Assembly (NCBI RefSeq): GCF_051622035.1 | Contig: NC_135355.1 | Location: 22,870,486 to 22,934,485, forward strand | Direction: 5' to 3' | DNA from: Arctopsyche grandis | Lineage: Eukaryota; Arthropoda; Insecta; Trichoptera; Hydropsychidae | Length of the DNA stretch: 64,000 nucleotides | Part shown: one piece after another, positions 1 through 29,645 of the stretch | Layout: each line of letters starts with the position of its first letter | Position numbering within the stretch: position 1 is the stretch's first letter | The notes under the pieces: generated by a model | The model's input: the letters and a program-made list of their open reading frames with translations, nothing else | Databases searched by the model: none | Told to the model about the DNA's origin: nothing | Position numbers and translations under genes: made by a program

Positions 1-727
1 AACTTAATAAACTCGAAACTACATACATATAAATGAATTTCGCTTTAACTAATCCTGCCTCTTAAGTGTGAATACACATGCTTTTCAAAATTTTCGAATG
101 TTGCCATTAAATTAATCAGTATAATGTATTGTGATTTATTTTTATGCACATTTCGAATTAAAATAATTTATCATTAAAGGTTGAAATAATGTAGTGTTTC
201 CGTATTTATTTATTTTTAACAATAATGATAATTAGTTTGAAGATTGAATTTTAAGTGCTATATAGTTTTTAATTTGCACTTAACTCATCTGAAGAAAAGT
301 ACTAATTATACTACTGTTATCTACATAGGTATTCTGATTGATTTAATTAGTACATATAGAGAGCATTTTGAACTTGAGCTTTAATCTATATAAAAATAAA
401 GAATTCTGAAAAATACAAGAAATCGTTATAGTAATAATTACTATTTTTTATCAAGTCAGAATGATAAATGTCAAATATATGAAAAATCCATTCCATTTTA
501 TATACTTTTCATTCAATGAGTTTTCATTTGTCGGTAAATTATAGTCATACTTATAAAAATATACTTACAAAGAAACAAAAATAATAATAATTTAATTGAA
601 ATACACACCAATTTTATAAAATTATGAAAAAAAAATTAAAAACACTAAATTTTAAACTTAATATTCATACTGTTAACAATTTTATAAAATTCAAGGTAAG
701 GCGATATAGTGATGATTTCTGTAGTTG

Positions 728-1158
728 TCAGTAAGAAGTTCCCGATGATGAACATGGACCTATGATACCATCTAGGCTTGAAGATCCAAAATTTGTTAAG
801 CCGGGAGATTGTGACAGAGACAGCTGCAATGTGAAAAGAAAAGAAATCAGTAATTCTTATTGACAACTTTGTTATTTTATTCATTTTTTTTTAAATTATC
901 TATGTACATATGTATGTACTACCTCTCCGCCCTCGTTCACAGCTGGTAACAGGCCATCTGTAGAATTTGGTGTTCTAGGACTTGGTGTAGGAGCATTCTT
1001 TGATTCTCCAGTCATGTTAGCATGTAATTGGGCTAATCTCATTTGCATTTGTTGTCTTTTTTCTTTTTGTTCCCTTTCTTTTTCAAATCTCCTCATGCTA
1101 TAGCTTCTTACTGATGATGAAGTACTTTGAATCGAAGCTAAACTTGATCGTCTTGAAC
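728..1158 (-). CDS. Ser/Arg-rich protein, last two coding exons (partial gene)
   Basis: Two exons on the minus strand join in phase. The penultimate exon is 1158-923: the acceptor AACCAG lies just before 1158 and the donor GAG/GTAGTA follows 923. The last exon is 823-728: the acceptor ends TTGCAG and a TGA stop occupies 730-728. The reading begins SRRSSLASIQ, passes through a basic, coiled-coil-like stretch (MRRFEKEREQKEKRQQMQ), continues with TPSPRTPNS, and ends SSSGTSY. The intron between them is 99 nt. Low complexity (Ser, Arg, Gln) suggests a disordered C-terminal tail of a cytoplasmic or cytoskeletal protein, but I do not recognise the family. The start of the gene is upstream, to the right. 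One phase-compatible exon candidate is at 8353-8472. Confidence 0.55.
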
Positions 1159-1686
1159 CTGGTTTTGAAATGTAAGTTTAGTTTGATTACAGTCGTTAAC
1201 AACTTGTTCACTTTTTATTAATCATAATGTATGTATATTTTATACATGTTCTAGGTATATTATAACAAAAAACTGCTAACTACTTCAAAGTGTGGGTTGT
1301 CTACTAATGTACAAAATAAAAATAACTAATCCCAAAATTAATAATTAATCAAATAAGGTGAAATGTGTTCACAAATAAAACTTACGAACAAATGTATTAT
1401 GTATATGTATATTGTGTAATAAAATAATGTAACAAAAATATAGTATTGGGTAAATTCTTAGTACATTGTACGTTTATACATAATTATACATATGCATGAC
1501 AAATAAAAATAATCAATGGTAAAGAGCTAAAATTAAGATATTATTTTTAATCTGCATTTATGTATTATGAATGCAACCACAACATTTTTTATTCATGTGT
1601 TTATAGATTTTCTTTAAATTTATGTTTTAGCATAAATATATTTTTAAATTTATAATAGATAAATATGTACATACATCTGTATAATG

Positions 1687-1993
1687 TTAAGGTGACCATT
1701 TAATTCAAATTCAAAACCAGATATTGTTTCCAAAAAATATTTCTATATATTTCAATTATAAAAAAGAAGCATTGGATAATCATGGACGCACAATTATAAA
1801 AAAATATATTCATTTTCTCGAATGCGGTTATAAAATTCTAAACAATACTGGATAAAATTACAAATTGTGATTACCAAACATTTTAGAGTTTCAACATTTC
1901 GTTGCTTTTTATCACTGATCGTTCGATAGTTTCATTTTTTCCCTAATTTGTCAATATTTTTGTAGGATAAACAAGACCGGATGGTCACCTTAA
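1687..1993. mobile_element. MITE with TTAAGGTGACCAT termini, copy 1
   Basis: It begins TTAAGGTGACCAT and ends ATGGTCACCTTAA, 307 bp in all. TTAA at both ends suggests a piggyBac-like target duplication. The interior matches the copy beginning at 6582 (CAAAACCAG, ATAATCATGGACG, CAATATTTTTGTAGGA). Confidence 0.65.
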
Positions 1994-2915
1994 TATACAT
2001 ATATATAAATTCAAAATTCTTGTGTTCAACACATTGCATATTTTATGTATGTAGTAAGAGATTTAAAAAGAAAAATTAGAACATAAGATTCAGTTTTATT
2101 CTTACATAAATAAAAAATTTGATTTAAATTAAAATAAAAAAATGTTATATTTTTAAAACATAAAATGAAAAAAAATGTTTGTGCTGGATAAAAAAAAAAG
2201 GTTATTTGTTATGTGCAGTGGCAGATTTACATATCTATGCATAGCTTTAAATAGCTCATTGGAAATAATTTAACGTATGTCAAAATGTTCACGTTTATCA
2301 GTAGATCCCACCATTAGGGGGTAGCTTAATATTGATTAAACAAAGGGGGGGGGGGGGGACTTATATATTATACTTTTTAAAAACATAGATAATACTTGGT
2401 ATACATATTTTAAGATAATTATATTATAAGGCGTTTTATAATATATTGTATAAAGAAATTATCAAATTAAGACCATTTTTTTATATGCTTACTTAATATT
2501 ACTATCGATTAATTCAATTCCAGACTTTTGTTTGTACTAAGAATATATGACTATTTAAGTGGAAATTATTTTTTACTAACCTCTTCTTATTCTATTGCAG
2601 TAAAATTTAATATTTTTTTGAAATTTGTGTAAGCTAGTGTGTATCTGAATCAGTTTGTAATTATTAAAACAATTAAAGCAAAAAAGAAAAATAAAAAAAA
2701 ATGTAAATTTAATAATTTATAAAAATATATACAAAATTATATTGTAAGTTGTATTGAGACGAAAAACTTTCAATAAGTTCCAAACCAACTTTTCAATTCA
2801 AATTTTATTTCCAAAAGAGAAAAAAATTGTAGCAAATATGAAGGAACATCCTACAAAATTATCTGTAAATGTTGAACAGTAAGTTTACCATTTATACGCA
2901 TTCTGTGTTTGTACC

Positions 2916-2950
<35 letters not shown>

Positions 2951-5050
2951 TCCAAAACCTTAATTATGTCAAATATCTCATCAGCTAAAACGCATCCAGT
3001 AAAAAGGAAGGTTGTAATTTTATTAATAGTTATAGATAATAAAGCCATTCAAATGTTAATAATTGCAACAATTTACATATATTTGCTTCATACAATAAAC
3101 AAACAACGTCTCAAAAGTGCAATAAATACATTGAATAATGCACATTAAAACTATCTACGGAAAAAAATGTGCACAAGCATTGCGATTTGTTAAATACGAA
3201 TGGAAATGATACGCTTGAAGGAAAAGCGATGATTTCAAAAATGATTGGTGATTTTATGAGAGTTTTTTTAAATAAGCTTGGGTAGCTTGATAAAATTTAC
3301 AGATATTTGGCTGTTGTGTGCATGTGTCTATTTTAGATATTAATAAAAATGTAAAGTGAACTTGTGAAAAGTACTATAGAAAAATATTAAAATACAAATG
3401 TGGGCATCGGCCATCTTGCTTTTCTTCAATGCCATATGCTATTTCAATGTGTAAGGATTATCTAAATAAATATGTATATATGTATTTTAAAAGGAAAAAG
3501 GGACAAAACTGCTATTACTAATGTAATACTTAATGTAAATATTATAACTTGTAAAATAAATTTCAAAGTTTTCAAATTGCAGATAATTCAATAATGTAAT
3601 TAACATTACAAATAATCTAAAAAATATTGACAGAAAAATTGTGTTGCATTGATTTATTTTACCTCAATATTATTTTCAGTGAATCGCTTTTAAATATGTA
3701 GAGTGAAAATGGTTTTATAACATGAAAATGATCCAATGAAGTTTGATATAAATTTGACGATACCATTCAGTTACAACCAGCGATGTTGAATATAATATTT
3801 TTGACTTGTTAAAGATTTTTTTATAATTTATTAAAAGAGTGAAGCGATGTATCGACAGTATCAAATTTTCCGAGTGAAAATACTATGCTCTTCATAATCT
3901 TTAGGCTTTTTTATAAATAAAAAAAAACCAAAAAATGGTATCAAAATTGGTTAACATAGCTGATTATAACACAATAATCATTTACCATCATTCTTATACA
4001 TAATTAAATTTGTAAAATTGATCAGCATGTCCATTTATCGTGTAACCTTATATCATAAGTAATATATGTATATATTATAGGCATCTAGTGTACATATAAA
4101 CACACTAGAGTAAATATTTGTTTGCAAATAACTTAAACAGAAGCAACACACCAAGCACTCTAACAATCACAAAACAACAATAAGCACATGCTTACGTTGA
4201 AAACTTTCACCGTTGAATATTTTACAATTTCAACACTTCAATATCATTTTTATAACATTATGCTGTTTGATTCTAATACAAACATACGGGGTAAATTCAA
4301 AAGCATTGTAATGGATGACTGGCGATAAAAACTGATATTCAGAAACAAACTAGAATATATATGTATGTATATGTAGTTCAATAGACTATTCAAACTACAA
4401 ATATATGTAATGTGGAAAATTAGTTTAAATGTAACTTAATGCTATGATAAGATTATATTTTACTTAGTCAATGATGTACCTGTGGGAGATAGGGGTGCCT
4501 GCCCCCCTAACATAAAAGGAAAATAAAAAGTACTGAAAGTTTCTTTTATGAAAAACCATGACCAAAGTATTATAGTTCAATAGCTTTGCAATAAGAAACG
4601 GAAGTCAGGTTTTATTGTGTAAATATTTTTTTATTATCAACACAAGACAATATTAGTGATCATTTTACCCAAAGAACTCTGTCAGAATGAGGTGAGGTGG
4701 TACGTATCATTATGACTTAAATTTTCTTTTCTCATTGATGCGTGAATCTACTAATTCATGCATTTAATATTTGTAAATGTATATTCGGAAATTGAAATTG
4801 TTTTGTATTCACATCGATAGTTGCACGATAAATGGATCATACGAAATAGCCACGCATACTTGCACTCACGCGTATATTTATGTATACATAGTGAGGTGGA
4901 ATGATTGCATACAAAGATAATAATTTATATTAACTTGAAAATGAAATTTTAATTGACAGGTACATAAATATTCACAAATTAATTTTAAGCAAACTTCATA
5001 TATTGGATAGTATTATGTATATTATGATACAAAGTCAATTTTTGAAGATC
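1994..5050. other. AT-rich non-coding stretch
   Basis: No supported gene. A poly-G run lies at 2346-2359 and an (AT)13 tract at 2921-2946. Scattered ACATATGTATGTA-type words are present. Confidence 0.6.
2921..2946. repeat. (AT)13 microsatellite
   Basis: Uninterrupted AT dinucleotides. Confidence 0.9.
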
Positions 5051-5479
5051 AATACATTTGAGTGACCACTGGATGTCTTTTAGGCAATCTCAGCAAATTG
5101 TCGGATATTGTCTATCGCTTTCTACAAGGTTATCTTTGGACATTCTTGGAATTTCTGAAATTCTGGAATGGTTTGGAGCTCATCAATGGAGTGACGTATT
5201 CGAAGAAAGACTTTGCGGTATAATGTCGTACAAGAGCCTGTGGTCCTTCTCGTTTCTTCACATTTAATATGACGGACGTGAGCGAGACACGAGAGCATGC
5301 TGCAGCGTGCACTTAGGGCGAAATCACACAGGGAAGAAAGACACGTCGTGTGCTTGGCTCCCCGCTGTGGGGGGGGGGGGGGTTCCTACATTTCTTCAAA
5401 TATGGGATACACCGTTGAGCAAGGATACATACAGGAAAATAATTTTACCGAAAACAATCCAGGGGGTGATTTTGGGACG

Positions 5480-5800
5480 GTGTGTGCTGGGCGTTCCATG
5501 AATGGTAAACGGATGACTGGTCATATGTAAACCAGTCACAGGACAACCGGTCGCGCTAGATCCGTCACACGTGATCACCTGTCACACTAAAACTGGTCAC
5601 ACCCTAAAACTGGTCACGAGAAAACTGATTGACCGATTTTAGGGTGTTACTAGTTTTCTCGTGACCAATTTTAGGGTGTGACCAGTTTTCTCGTGACCAG
5701 TTTTAGTGTGACGGGTGATCACGTGTGACCGATCTAGAGCGACCGGTTGTCTTGTGACCGGTTCACATTTGACTAGTAATCACCGAACCTCCATGAATAT
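5480..5800. repeat. Long palindromic MITE with internal GGTCAC modules
   Basis: The two halves are inverted copies: left CACACGTGATCACCTGTCAC and ACTAAAACTGGTCAC; right GTGACCAGTTTTAGTGTGAC and GGGTGATCACGTGTGAC. Within each arm, CTGGTCACGAGAAAA and CTGGTCACACCC units repeat. The outer parts are degraded. Confidence 0.7.
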
Positions 5801-7006
5801 GTGTGCAAGGCATTCCACATTTTTTTCGCATGTTTAAAACTATATAAAAAAACCATGTGCCACGTTCATCGCTGTGTTTTCGCCACTAATGATATGTTCC
5901 GTAGTTTGCTTTTATTTGGCCAGGGGAAACATTATTTGTTGCTCACTTAGATAAAACTAATACATTAATTAATATATGTATGTATTGTCATCAGTTAGTA
6001 TTGGACAGTAGAGTCATCGAGGTAGTGGCGTATTCTCCTTGGGGCATGTTGGTGCGACTGCACCAGATTCAAAAGCCCTGGGCTCTTTTGGAAAGAGAAA
6101 ATAATTGATTTTTTCTATGGTCGTAATGAGTACATTTTTTTTGACAATCAAATAGCGCAATTGCAAATTCATGCAATTTCATAGTCCACAAGTAGGGGTT
6201 AATTGTGTAGTTTTAGGATTATTGAAAATCAATGAGTGCATAATATAAATATTAAGGATATTTTAAGAAAATTCGCAGAAATGAAATCGAGAAATGCTAA
6301 ATACATAAGCAATGAGATTTCAAGAATCAATAAGAAAAATTTTCGCCAGCGGTGCAAACTGTTATTTTCTGACCTTGATTTTTGTAAATCGGAGTTTTTA
6401 TTAAATTTAACTGGTACTTAATTTTAATACCATAATTTTCTTATGCTTCGTACAATATATTTCGAAAGCTGCAGCGCCCATATTATTTCGGTAGTGATTA
6501 TTAAATATATTTTATGTAAATAATTAATAAAAACTACATACATGTGTTTCAAAGATTTCGCATGTGCCAAATTTATCATGACTAAGGTGACCATTTTTTC
6601 TAAATTCAAAACCAGGACATTTTTTCCAAAAACACATATCTATGTAAATTACTTAATTATTTAAAACGTAGATTAAAGAATCATGGACGAACATTTATTA
6701 AAAATTGAATGCTCTTATAAAATTGAACAAAAGACTGATCAATTTCGTTTTGTCACTGGACTATAGATATATTGTTCATCAATGTAAAAAATCCTTCGAC
6801 CAGTTCATTTGTTCCTGATAAATGGAAACAACATTTGACTAATTTGCCAATATTTTTGTAGGAGACGTCATTTTCGTCGAAGACTTCTCTGTATTAGATA
6901 AAAATTCTATTACATAAAAAAGTGTACTGGTTTAATCTAACGACTTAAGGTCTGTTCATACCTATCCAGCACGACCCGAATCCTGCAAGTATCCTGTGAG
7001 TACGGA

Positions 7007-7222
7007 TAGTGCCGGCCTTACACCTGATGGCGCCCTCGGGCAATTTTTTCTAAACACCCTAAGAGAGAACTTTCGCCTTTGGCGCTCTAATCTAAAATTT
7101 TGAATGGCTTTTGTCGTTCTAATTTTAATTTTAAGGCGACTTTGGCGCATCGTTCGGCGCTCTAACTTATTTGGCGCCGTCGGGCTCCGCCCGAACTAGC
7201 CCCCCCCTAAAACCGGCACTGC
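7007..7222. mobile_element. hAT-type fragment, end CAGTGCCGGTTTTAGG
   Basis: The right end reads CCCTAAAACCGGCACTG. The left part GTGCCGGCCTTA is a degraded match. The interior has repeated GGCGCC(C/G)TCGGGC motifs. Other ends of this family are at 7555-7588 and 13790-13907. Confidence 0.5.
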
Positions 7223-7242
7223 TGTCAACATAAGTACAAGAT

Positions 7243-7453
7243 TTTTTTTTATCTAAAATTATATTTTTTGTATCTTAATTTTTTGCTTTTGCTTTTTGTT
7301 GTATCTTTTCATTTTTTATTTTATTTTTTGTTTTCTCCCTCTCTTATTTTATTTTATTATTTTATTATGTAGGCCATTGTGGCGCATTAGGTTCTCCCTG
7401 TAATGCCACAATGGTCAAAAAACGTTAAATAAAACGTTAAATAAATAAATAAA
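7243..7453 (+). mobile_element. 3' end of the same Jockey-like family
   Basis: A T-rich 3' UTR, then the hairpin GCCATTGTGGCGCATTAGG / TGTAATGCCACAATGGTC (7374-7416) and a (TAAA)n tail, nearly identical to the 3' end at 62.8 kb in opposite orientation. No coding part remains. Confidence 0.75.
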
Positions 7454-7554
7454 GTTTACGTTTGATAATCAAAAGATTTGTACAGAATATTAATACAATC
7501 TGAAAACTATATGGAGATAATAAATTAGTTTAACTTTTAGTTGTACTACAACGA

Positions 7555-7588
7555 CCTAGCCCCCCCCCCCCCTAAAACCGGCACTGAG
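7555..7588. mobile_element. hAT terminus, CAGTGCCGG family
   Basis: CTAGCCCCCCCCCCCCCTAA then ACCGGCACTG, matching the end at 7222. Confidence 0.4.
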
Positions 7589-8079
7589 TACTGACAGTAT
7601 TCTTTAGTACATTCTATATGGACGCGCATGAATGCGTAAATGCGCATGCGCAAATGGAGTATGAATACGTCCATATAATGTACTTAAGAATACTATCCGC
7701 ACTTGCAGGACACCTGCAGGATACGGGTCGTGCTAGATAGGTATGAACAAACCTTTACCAGGACAGAAACCCAAAATCTAGTACTGTCCTGGTAAAATCA
7801 GTACGATTGTTCACCTTAATCAAGACCCACACTGTTGATGATTCATCACTCTGTTGAGGCGACAAAAGATACTGAGATTTTACTTTTAAGATCCAAATGA
7901 TGGGCGATTTTAGCCTGGTCAAAGAGTCAATTCTTCTTGTGAATATTTTACCTTTAAATCAAATTTTCAAGTAATCGATCGTTTAATTGTTTCCACCTCA
8001 CCCTGTACGTGTACATACCTAAAACACACTCAGATGTTGTATGAGGTTTAGATAAACAAGTCGAAAGATAAGGCAAACA

Positions 8080-8520
8080 CAGAGTAAAGAGCTATAGGAG
8101 GAGAGACAGGATGGGGGTTTAACGTCCGATCCGGGAGGTGGGCGACGGGGGTGTGGTGGGCTTTGGCCCTCGTGGGCTTTAACACTGAGTGACACAGAGA
8201 CACAGATAGAGATAGAGCGAGCGCACGACGTCGATACGTATTGGGATCACCTGCCGCGGGCAAGGGGTGTGTATATGGCGATGCGGTTGCGGGTGCGTGC
8301 TCGTCGGTCAGCCGGCACGAGATAAGCAAGATGGCCGCGGCGCGCGCCGCACCTGCTCGAGAGGCTGCCAGCGCGCCGCGAGGGCCTGGAGACGTCCGCC
8401 GAATGCTGCTGCGCCCTGAAGCGCGGGACCCTGGACGAGACCCCGACAAACCCTGCAGCGCCAATGGTATACCTGCAACACACACCCACTCACCAATAGC
8501 CACTCACCACTAGCCACTAG
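8080..8520. promoter_or_regulatory. CpG-rich block, possible promoter or first-exon region
   Basis: A sharp GC- and CpG-rich island (GCGCGCGCC, CGACGTCG and similar) stands out from the AT-rich surroundings. It has a well-placed ATG (AAGATGGCC, at 8331) on the plus strand and a possible plus donor ATG/GTATAC at 8466. On the minus strand it has a good acceptor. It could be a promoter with a 5' exon, or a GC-rich coding exon (see 8353-8472). Short CCACTAGCCA-type repeats follow at 8505-8580. Confidence 0.35.
8353..8472 (-). CDS. Candidate upstream exon of the Ser/Arg-rich gene
   Basis: The minus-strand acceptor TGTGTTGCAG precedes 8472 and a weak donor CAG/GTGCGG follows 8353. The 120-nt exon starts with two codon bases and ends with one, so it splices in phase to 1158. 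The joined reading contains GSRPGSRASGRSS followed by IRRTSPGPRGALAASRAGS and then RRSSLASIQ, a consistent Ser/Arg/Gly-rich composition. The block is very GC-rich and open in several frames on both strands. A plus-strand frame and another minus frame have higher GC at third positions, so the assignment is tentative. The link rests on phase and composition only. Confidence 0.3.
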
Positions 8521-8672
8521 CCACTAGCCACCAGCCACCAGCCACCAGCCACTAACCGCTAAACCACTAGCAACTGGCCGCTGGCTTTTGCATACTTTGA
8601 GAAACGCTGATCCATTATGAACTACATGTTTACATATGTACATATATTTGGACAAATATCGACGCAATATAT

Positions 8673-9390
8673 GGTAAAAGTGAAAACCCTCGACAGGGTG
8701 GAGACCGCTAGGTTGGAAGGGAGGCTCGGTCGACCCGCTCCATCCTGTGATTGGCTACTCTTCGTGATGCCAATAGTATTGCCGTGCCCTGAATTAACTC
8801 GACTTTTACCTGATGAAATACTCAGACATACATATACTGCCTGGTTCACATATAGTTTCGGACGGTTGGGCAGCGTACGGAAATATTCCACATGCTGCGA
8901 ATGGAATAAACACGCATTCATTTGTGGTTCAATACAGATGCATCTAAATATGAATCAAAACGGGCACGCATTGTGCCAAATTGACGCTTCATCTCTCTTT
9001 TCACACGCATCCACATATTTTCCACATTTTACGTATGTATTTCACTATTTCATTTGGATCCACGAAATTATCCTGGTGAACCACTTTTACCGGAATTCGC
9101 GTGCCCGTTTTGATTCATATTTAGATGCATTTGTATTGAACCACAAACGAATGCATGTATATTCCATTCGCAGCATGTGGAATATTTCCGTAGCTGCCCA
9201 ACCGTCCGAAATTATATGTGAACCAGGCAGTATGTGTCTGAGTATTTCATCAGGTAAAAGTCGAATTAATTCAGGGCACGGCAATACTATTGGCATCGCG
9301 AAGAGTAGCCAATCACAGGATGGAACGGGTCGACCGAGCCTCCCTTCCGACCTAGCGGTCTCCACCTTGTCGAGGGTTTTCACTTTTACC
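8673..9390. mobile_element. 718-bp foldback element with 8-bp target duplication
   Basis: It begins GGTAAAAGTGAAAACCCTCG and ends with its inverse, with arms of about 300 bp. It is flanked on both sides by CAATATAT (8665-8672 and 9391-9398), a perfect 8-bp duplication as made by hAT or P-like transposases. The centre (about 8970-9100) is single copy. The long reading frame through it is a by-product of the palindrome. Confidence 0.8.
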
Positions 9391-9401
9391 CAATATATTA
9401 T

Positions 9402-9543
9402 ATGTAAGGATAGGCGCTCGGGTTTTATTTACCAGGAAAGAGGGGTTGCCTATTGTCAACATTTTTTTGCTCTCTGTCTTTGTAGGACAATAGGCAACCC
9501 TTCTTTCCTGGGAAATAGCACCCGAGCGCCCAACCTTACATAT
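9402..9543. repeat. Short foldback element (TGTAAGG/GGCGCTCGGG)
   Basis: Arms 9402-9457 and 9485-9543 are inverted copies (GCGCTCGGGTTTTATTTACC and its counterpart, with GGTTGCCTATTGTC), with a loop of about 27 nt. Confidence 0.7.
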
Positions 9544-9760
9544 ACATCTGTATGTATATAGGTTCGGTGATTATTCCTCAAAAAGCGATCTCACTCACGT
9601 CACTAAAATCTCGATCACGGACCATCTGGTGCCCAGAAACTCCATCAATCGAAATATTGTACTAACGAGAACTCGAGTGCCAGATATTCCGTATTCGTGA
9701 TTTTTGTGGCAATGATTGTCGTGCACGCGATCACAATTTGCGTAATAATATATACATGTC

Positions 9761-9920
9761 ATTGGCGTGCGGTGAAATTCTCTCTCTTTTTGTCGTACAG
9801 CCTTACTTAATGTGCGCGAGCAGGATACAAGAGAAACAGGCTGTTTTCCTTGTATCCTGCTCGCACACATTAAGTAAGGCTGTACGACAAAAAGAGAGAG
9901 AATTTTACCCCACGCCACTG
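9761..9920. mobile_element. Foldback MITE (CAGTGGCGTG...GGTAAAATTCTCTC), copy 1
   Basis: Two inverted arms (GCGTGCGGTGAAATTCTC to GCGAGCAGGATACAAG) meet at CAGGCTGTTTTCC. Related copies lie at 30843-30975, 41763-41826 and 50252-50420. Confidence 0.7.
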
Positions 9921-9989
9921 GTATATGTTCATATGCACATATTACACCGCTTTGTGAAATTGCCTATTAATTGAAATAGGCAAAAATTG

Positions 9990-11500
9990 CCCAATTCATA
10001 AAAAATCCAAGCTCGTTGCTTAGAAAAATTTTCCGACGAATGAGTGAATCAATAAACTGTCAAAATGACAGTAGTAGAGAGACTGCGATTCACGCATTCG
10101 GCAAATAATTTGCCCAATTCACGAATTTAGGCAACGGGTTTGCATGTTTCGTTTTTTTGCCCAATTCACGTAATAGGCAATGTCATAAAGCCGGCGTAAC
10201 ATATGTATACATATTGATTCATGCCTAAAATTTTAAGCACTGTGCTTCTCTATCACCTGTAATTTAAGAAATTTGCTTGGGGTTGTTTGTCGGAGAAGTC
10301 TCAATATGAGATTGTGCCTATAGAAACCATTTCATCAACCTAACAAGATCATATTTCCGAATTTTCGAATCACTCAACATATGTATGTATGTATGTACAT
10401 ATGTATAAACATATTCATACATTTTATAAAAGTTATTTGTTAATGTCTATTTTTGCGTTTGAAATGGCCCAACTGCTGAGGTTGTCAATAAAAATAGTAC
10501 TAAACAGAAATGATTAAAATAATCAGGCAGGTAAATTGTAGATAATCAAATTAGAAGTAATGCCAAAAAAAATTCACCTGGCTTTGACTTATGTAAGAAA
10601 TCCGTTTGAGCTAATTTTTGACATGCACAACTTCTTTTGTAAAATATAATTTAAAATTTTTAATATACATAGTGGGCAACATCAGTAACATGAGCGCACA
10701 CAGGGGGGGGGGGGTTCCATTAAGTCTGGAAAAAATTAAGCTATGTAATTATAAAAACGAAATTTCGCTTTACTTATCTTATTACCAAAAAATAATTCAT
10801 TCTCCTGAAAAAAATCTCATTTTCCGCTCTTTGTCTCGTCTGGACCGCAACAAATCCTGTGTACGCCCATACTTAGCAGCAATGCGTATATTACCCATTA
10901 TTTAATTTTACATATGTTTTAAGTATGTACATATATTTATATTGGTTTCATTAGGTGAAATATACATCCGAATATACCTACTATTAAAATGAAGAATTTT
11001 AGAATCAACAAATACCTGTTTACCCAGCTATAAGAATCAAGGATTTTTCCGGATCAAATAGGAACAACAGCTACTCCAAATATATATTGGCATTGATGGA
11101 CAGTAGGAAAAGGGTGAATGAAATTAAAAATTAGACCTATCTATAAGAATGGCGAATGTGGCGAGAAATCCCTATCGGATTGAAAAAATAGGTGTTATCA
11201 TAATAAATTGCATTTTGAATGAAAAATATGAAGAATTTTTTTTGGGAAATATGACGGAGTAGGAAATACGTAAATGTCATGAAGAAGTAAATGAATTGTA
11301 CATTGACAATAAGCGAATATTAAATTTACAAAAGTGCATTTTATTTGAAGCCTTCACTCAATTATAAATATTCAACGTTGTTCATATTATTTATGAAAAT
11401 TCCCAATGAAAAAGAATATACAAATTATTTCGACTGTTACGAAACAATATCGTACACACACTTAATATTGCTCGGTGTCTGGTGGTTCGGTTTGAATTTG
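9990..11500. other. Non-coding stretch
   Basis: No supported gene. It contains a poly-G run near 10705 and AT-rich sequence downstream of the EB-module gene. Confidence 0.6.
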
Positions 11501-11503
11501 TGC

Positions 11504-11509
11504 TTTATT
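11504..11509 (-). terminator. Poly(A) signal of the EB-module gene
   Basis: AATAAA on the minus strand, about 40 nt beyond the TAA stop at 11549. Confidence 0.5.
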
Positions 11510-11548
11510 TTTGCAAAATTATGAAAAGTTTTGTCTGTTTGTTCACAC

Positions 11549-29261
<17,713 letters not shown>

Positions 29262-29645
29262 GCCGATAATGCACACACCGCCCACACCATACAGCCCTGA
29301 AACAATATACAATGTCAAACAATATACACGTGTCAAAACAAACATTTTATCATATGTACATTGTACATACATAGGTCTATGTGTTTTTGTACTCCAAGTT
29401 TCATTCCCTATTTACATACAGAATATACATATAGGATCCGGATGTGAAGGGTTCCAAGCGAAACGCACAGATTAAGTGTCAGACTATTTATTGTACATGT
29501 GTCTTCGGGCTTGTTCTCCAACAAGTGACCATAACAACACGCATCCGGTCTCTCCCATGCATACCACACACACTCTATCCCTAGCAGTTTGGCCAACCAT
29601 ACATACGGCTCGGCTCGTTTAAAAATCATTTCTACATACATATAC

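Larger units (their letters stand above)
6949..7756. mobile_element. Foldback element (TIR GGTCTGTTCATACC), nested
   Basis: Left arm GGTCTGTTCATACCTATCC, AGCACGACCC; right arm is its near-perfect inverted copy ending GGGTCGTGCTAGATAGG, TATGAACAAACC. It sits within the MITE at 6582-7819 and itself contains a hAT end and a Jockey 3' end. A solo fragment of this family lies at 31965-32039. Confidence 0.6.
6582..7819. mobile_element. MITE copy 2 (GGTGACCAT family), split by nested insertions
   Basis: The left end CTAAGGTGACCATTT is at 6582 and the right end TTCACCTTAA is at 7819. The interior is homologous to 1687-1993 up to CAATATTTTTGTAGGA (about 6850). It is then interrupted by about 900 bp of other elements. 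Confidence 0.55.

Noticed and set aside
8617..9561. 314-codon open frame
   Set aside because: It runs through both arms of the 8673-9390 palindrome; its halves are inverse copies and it has no domain. It is a by-product of the foldback element.
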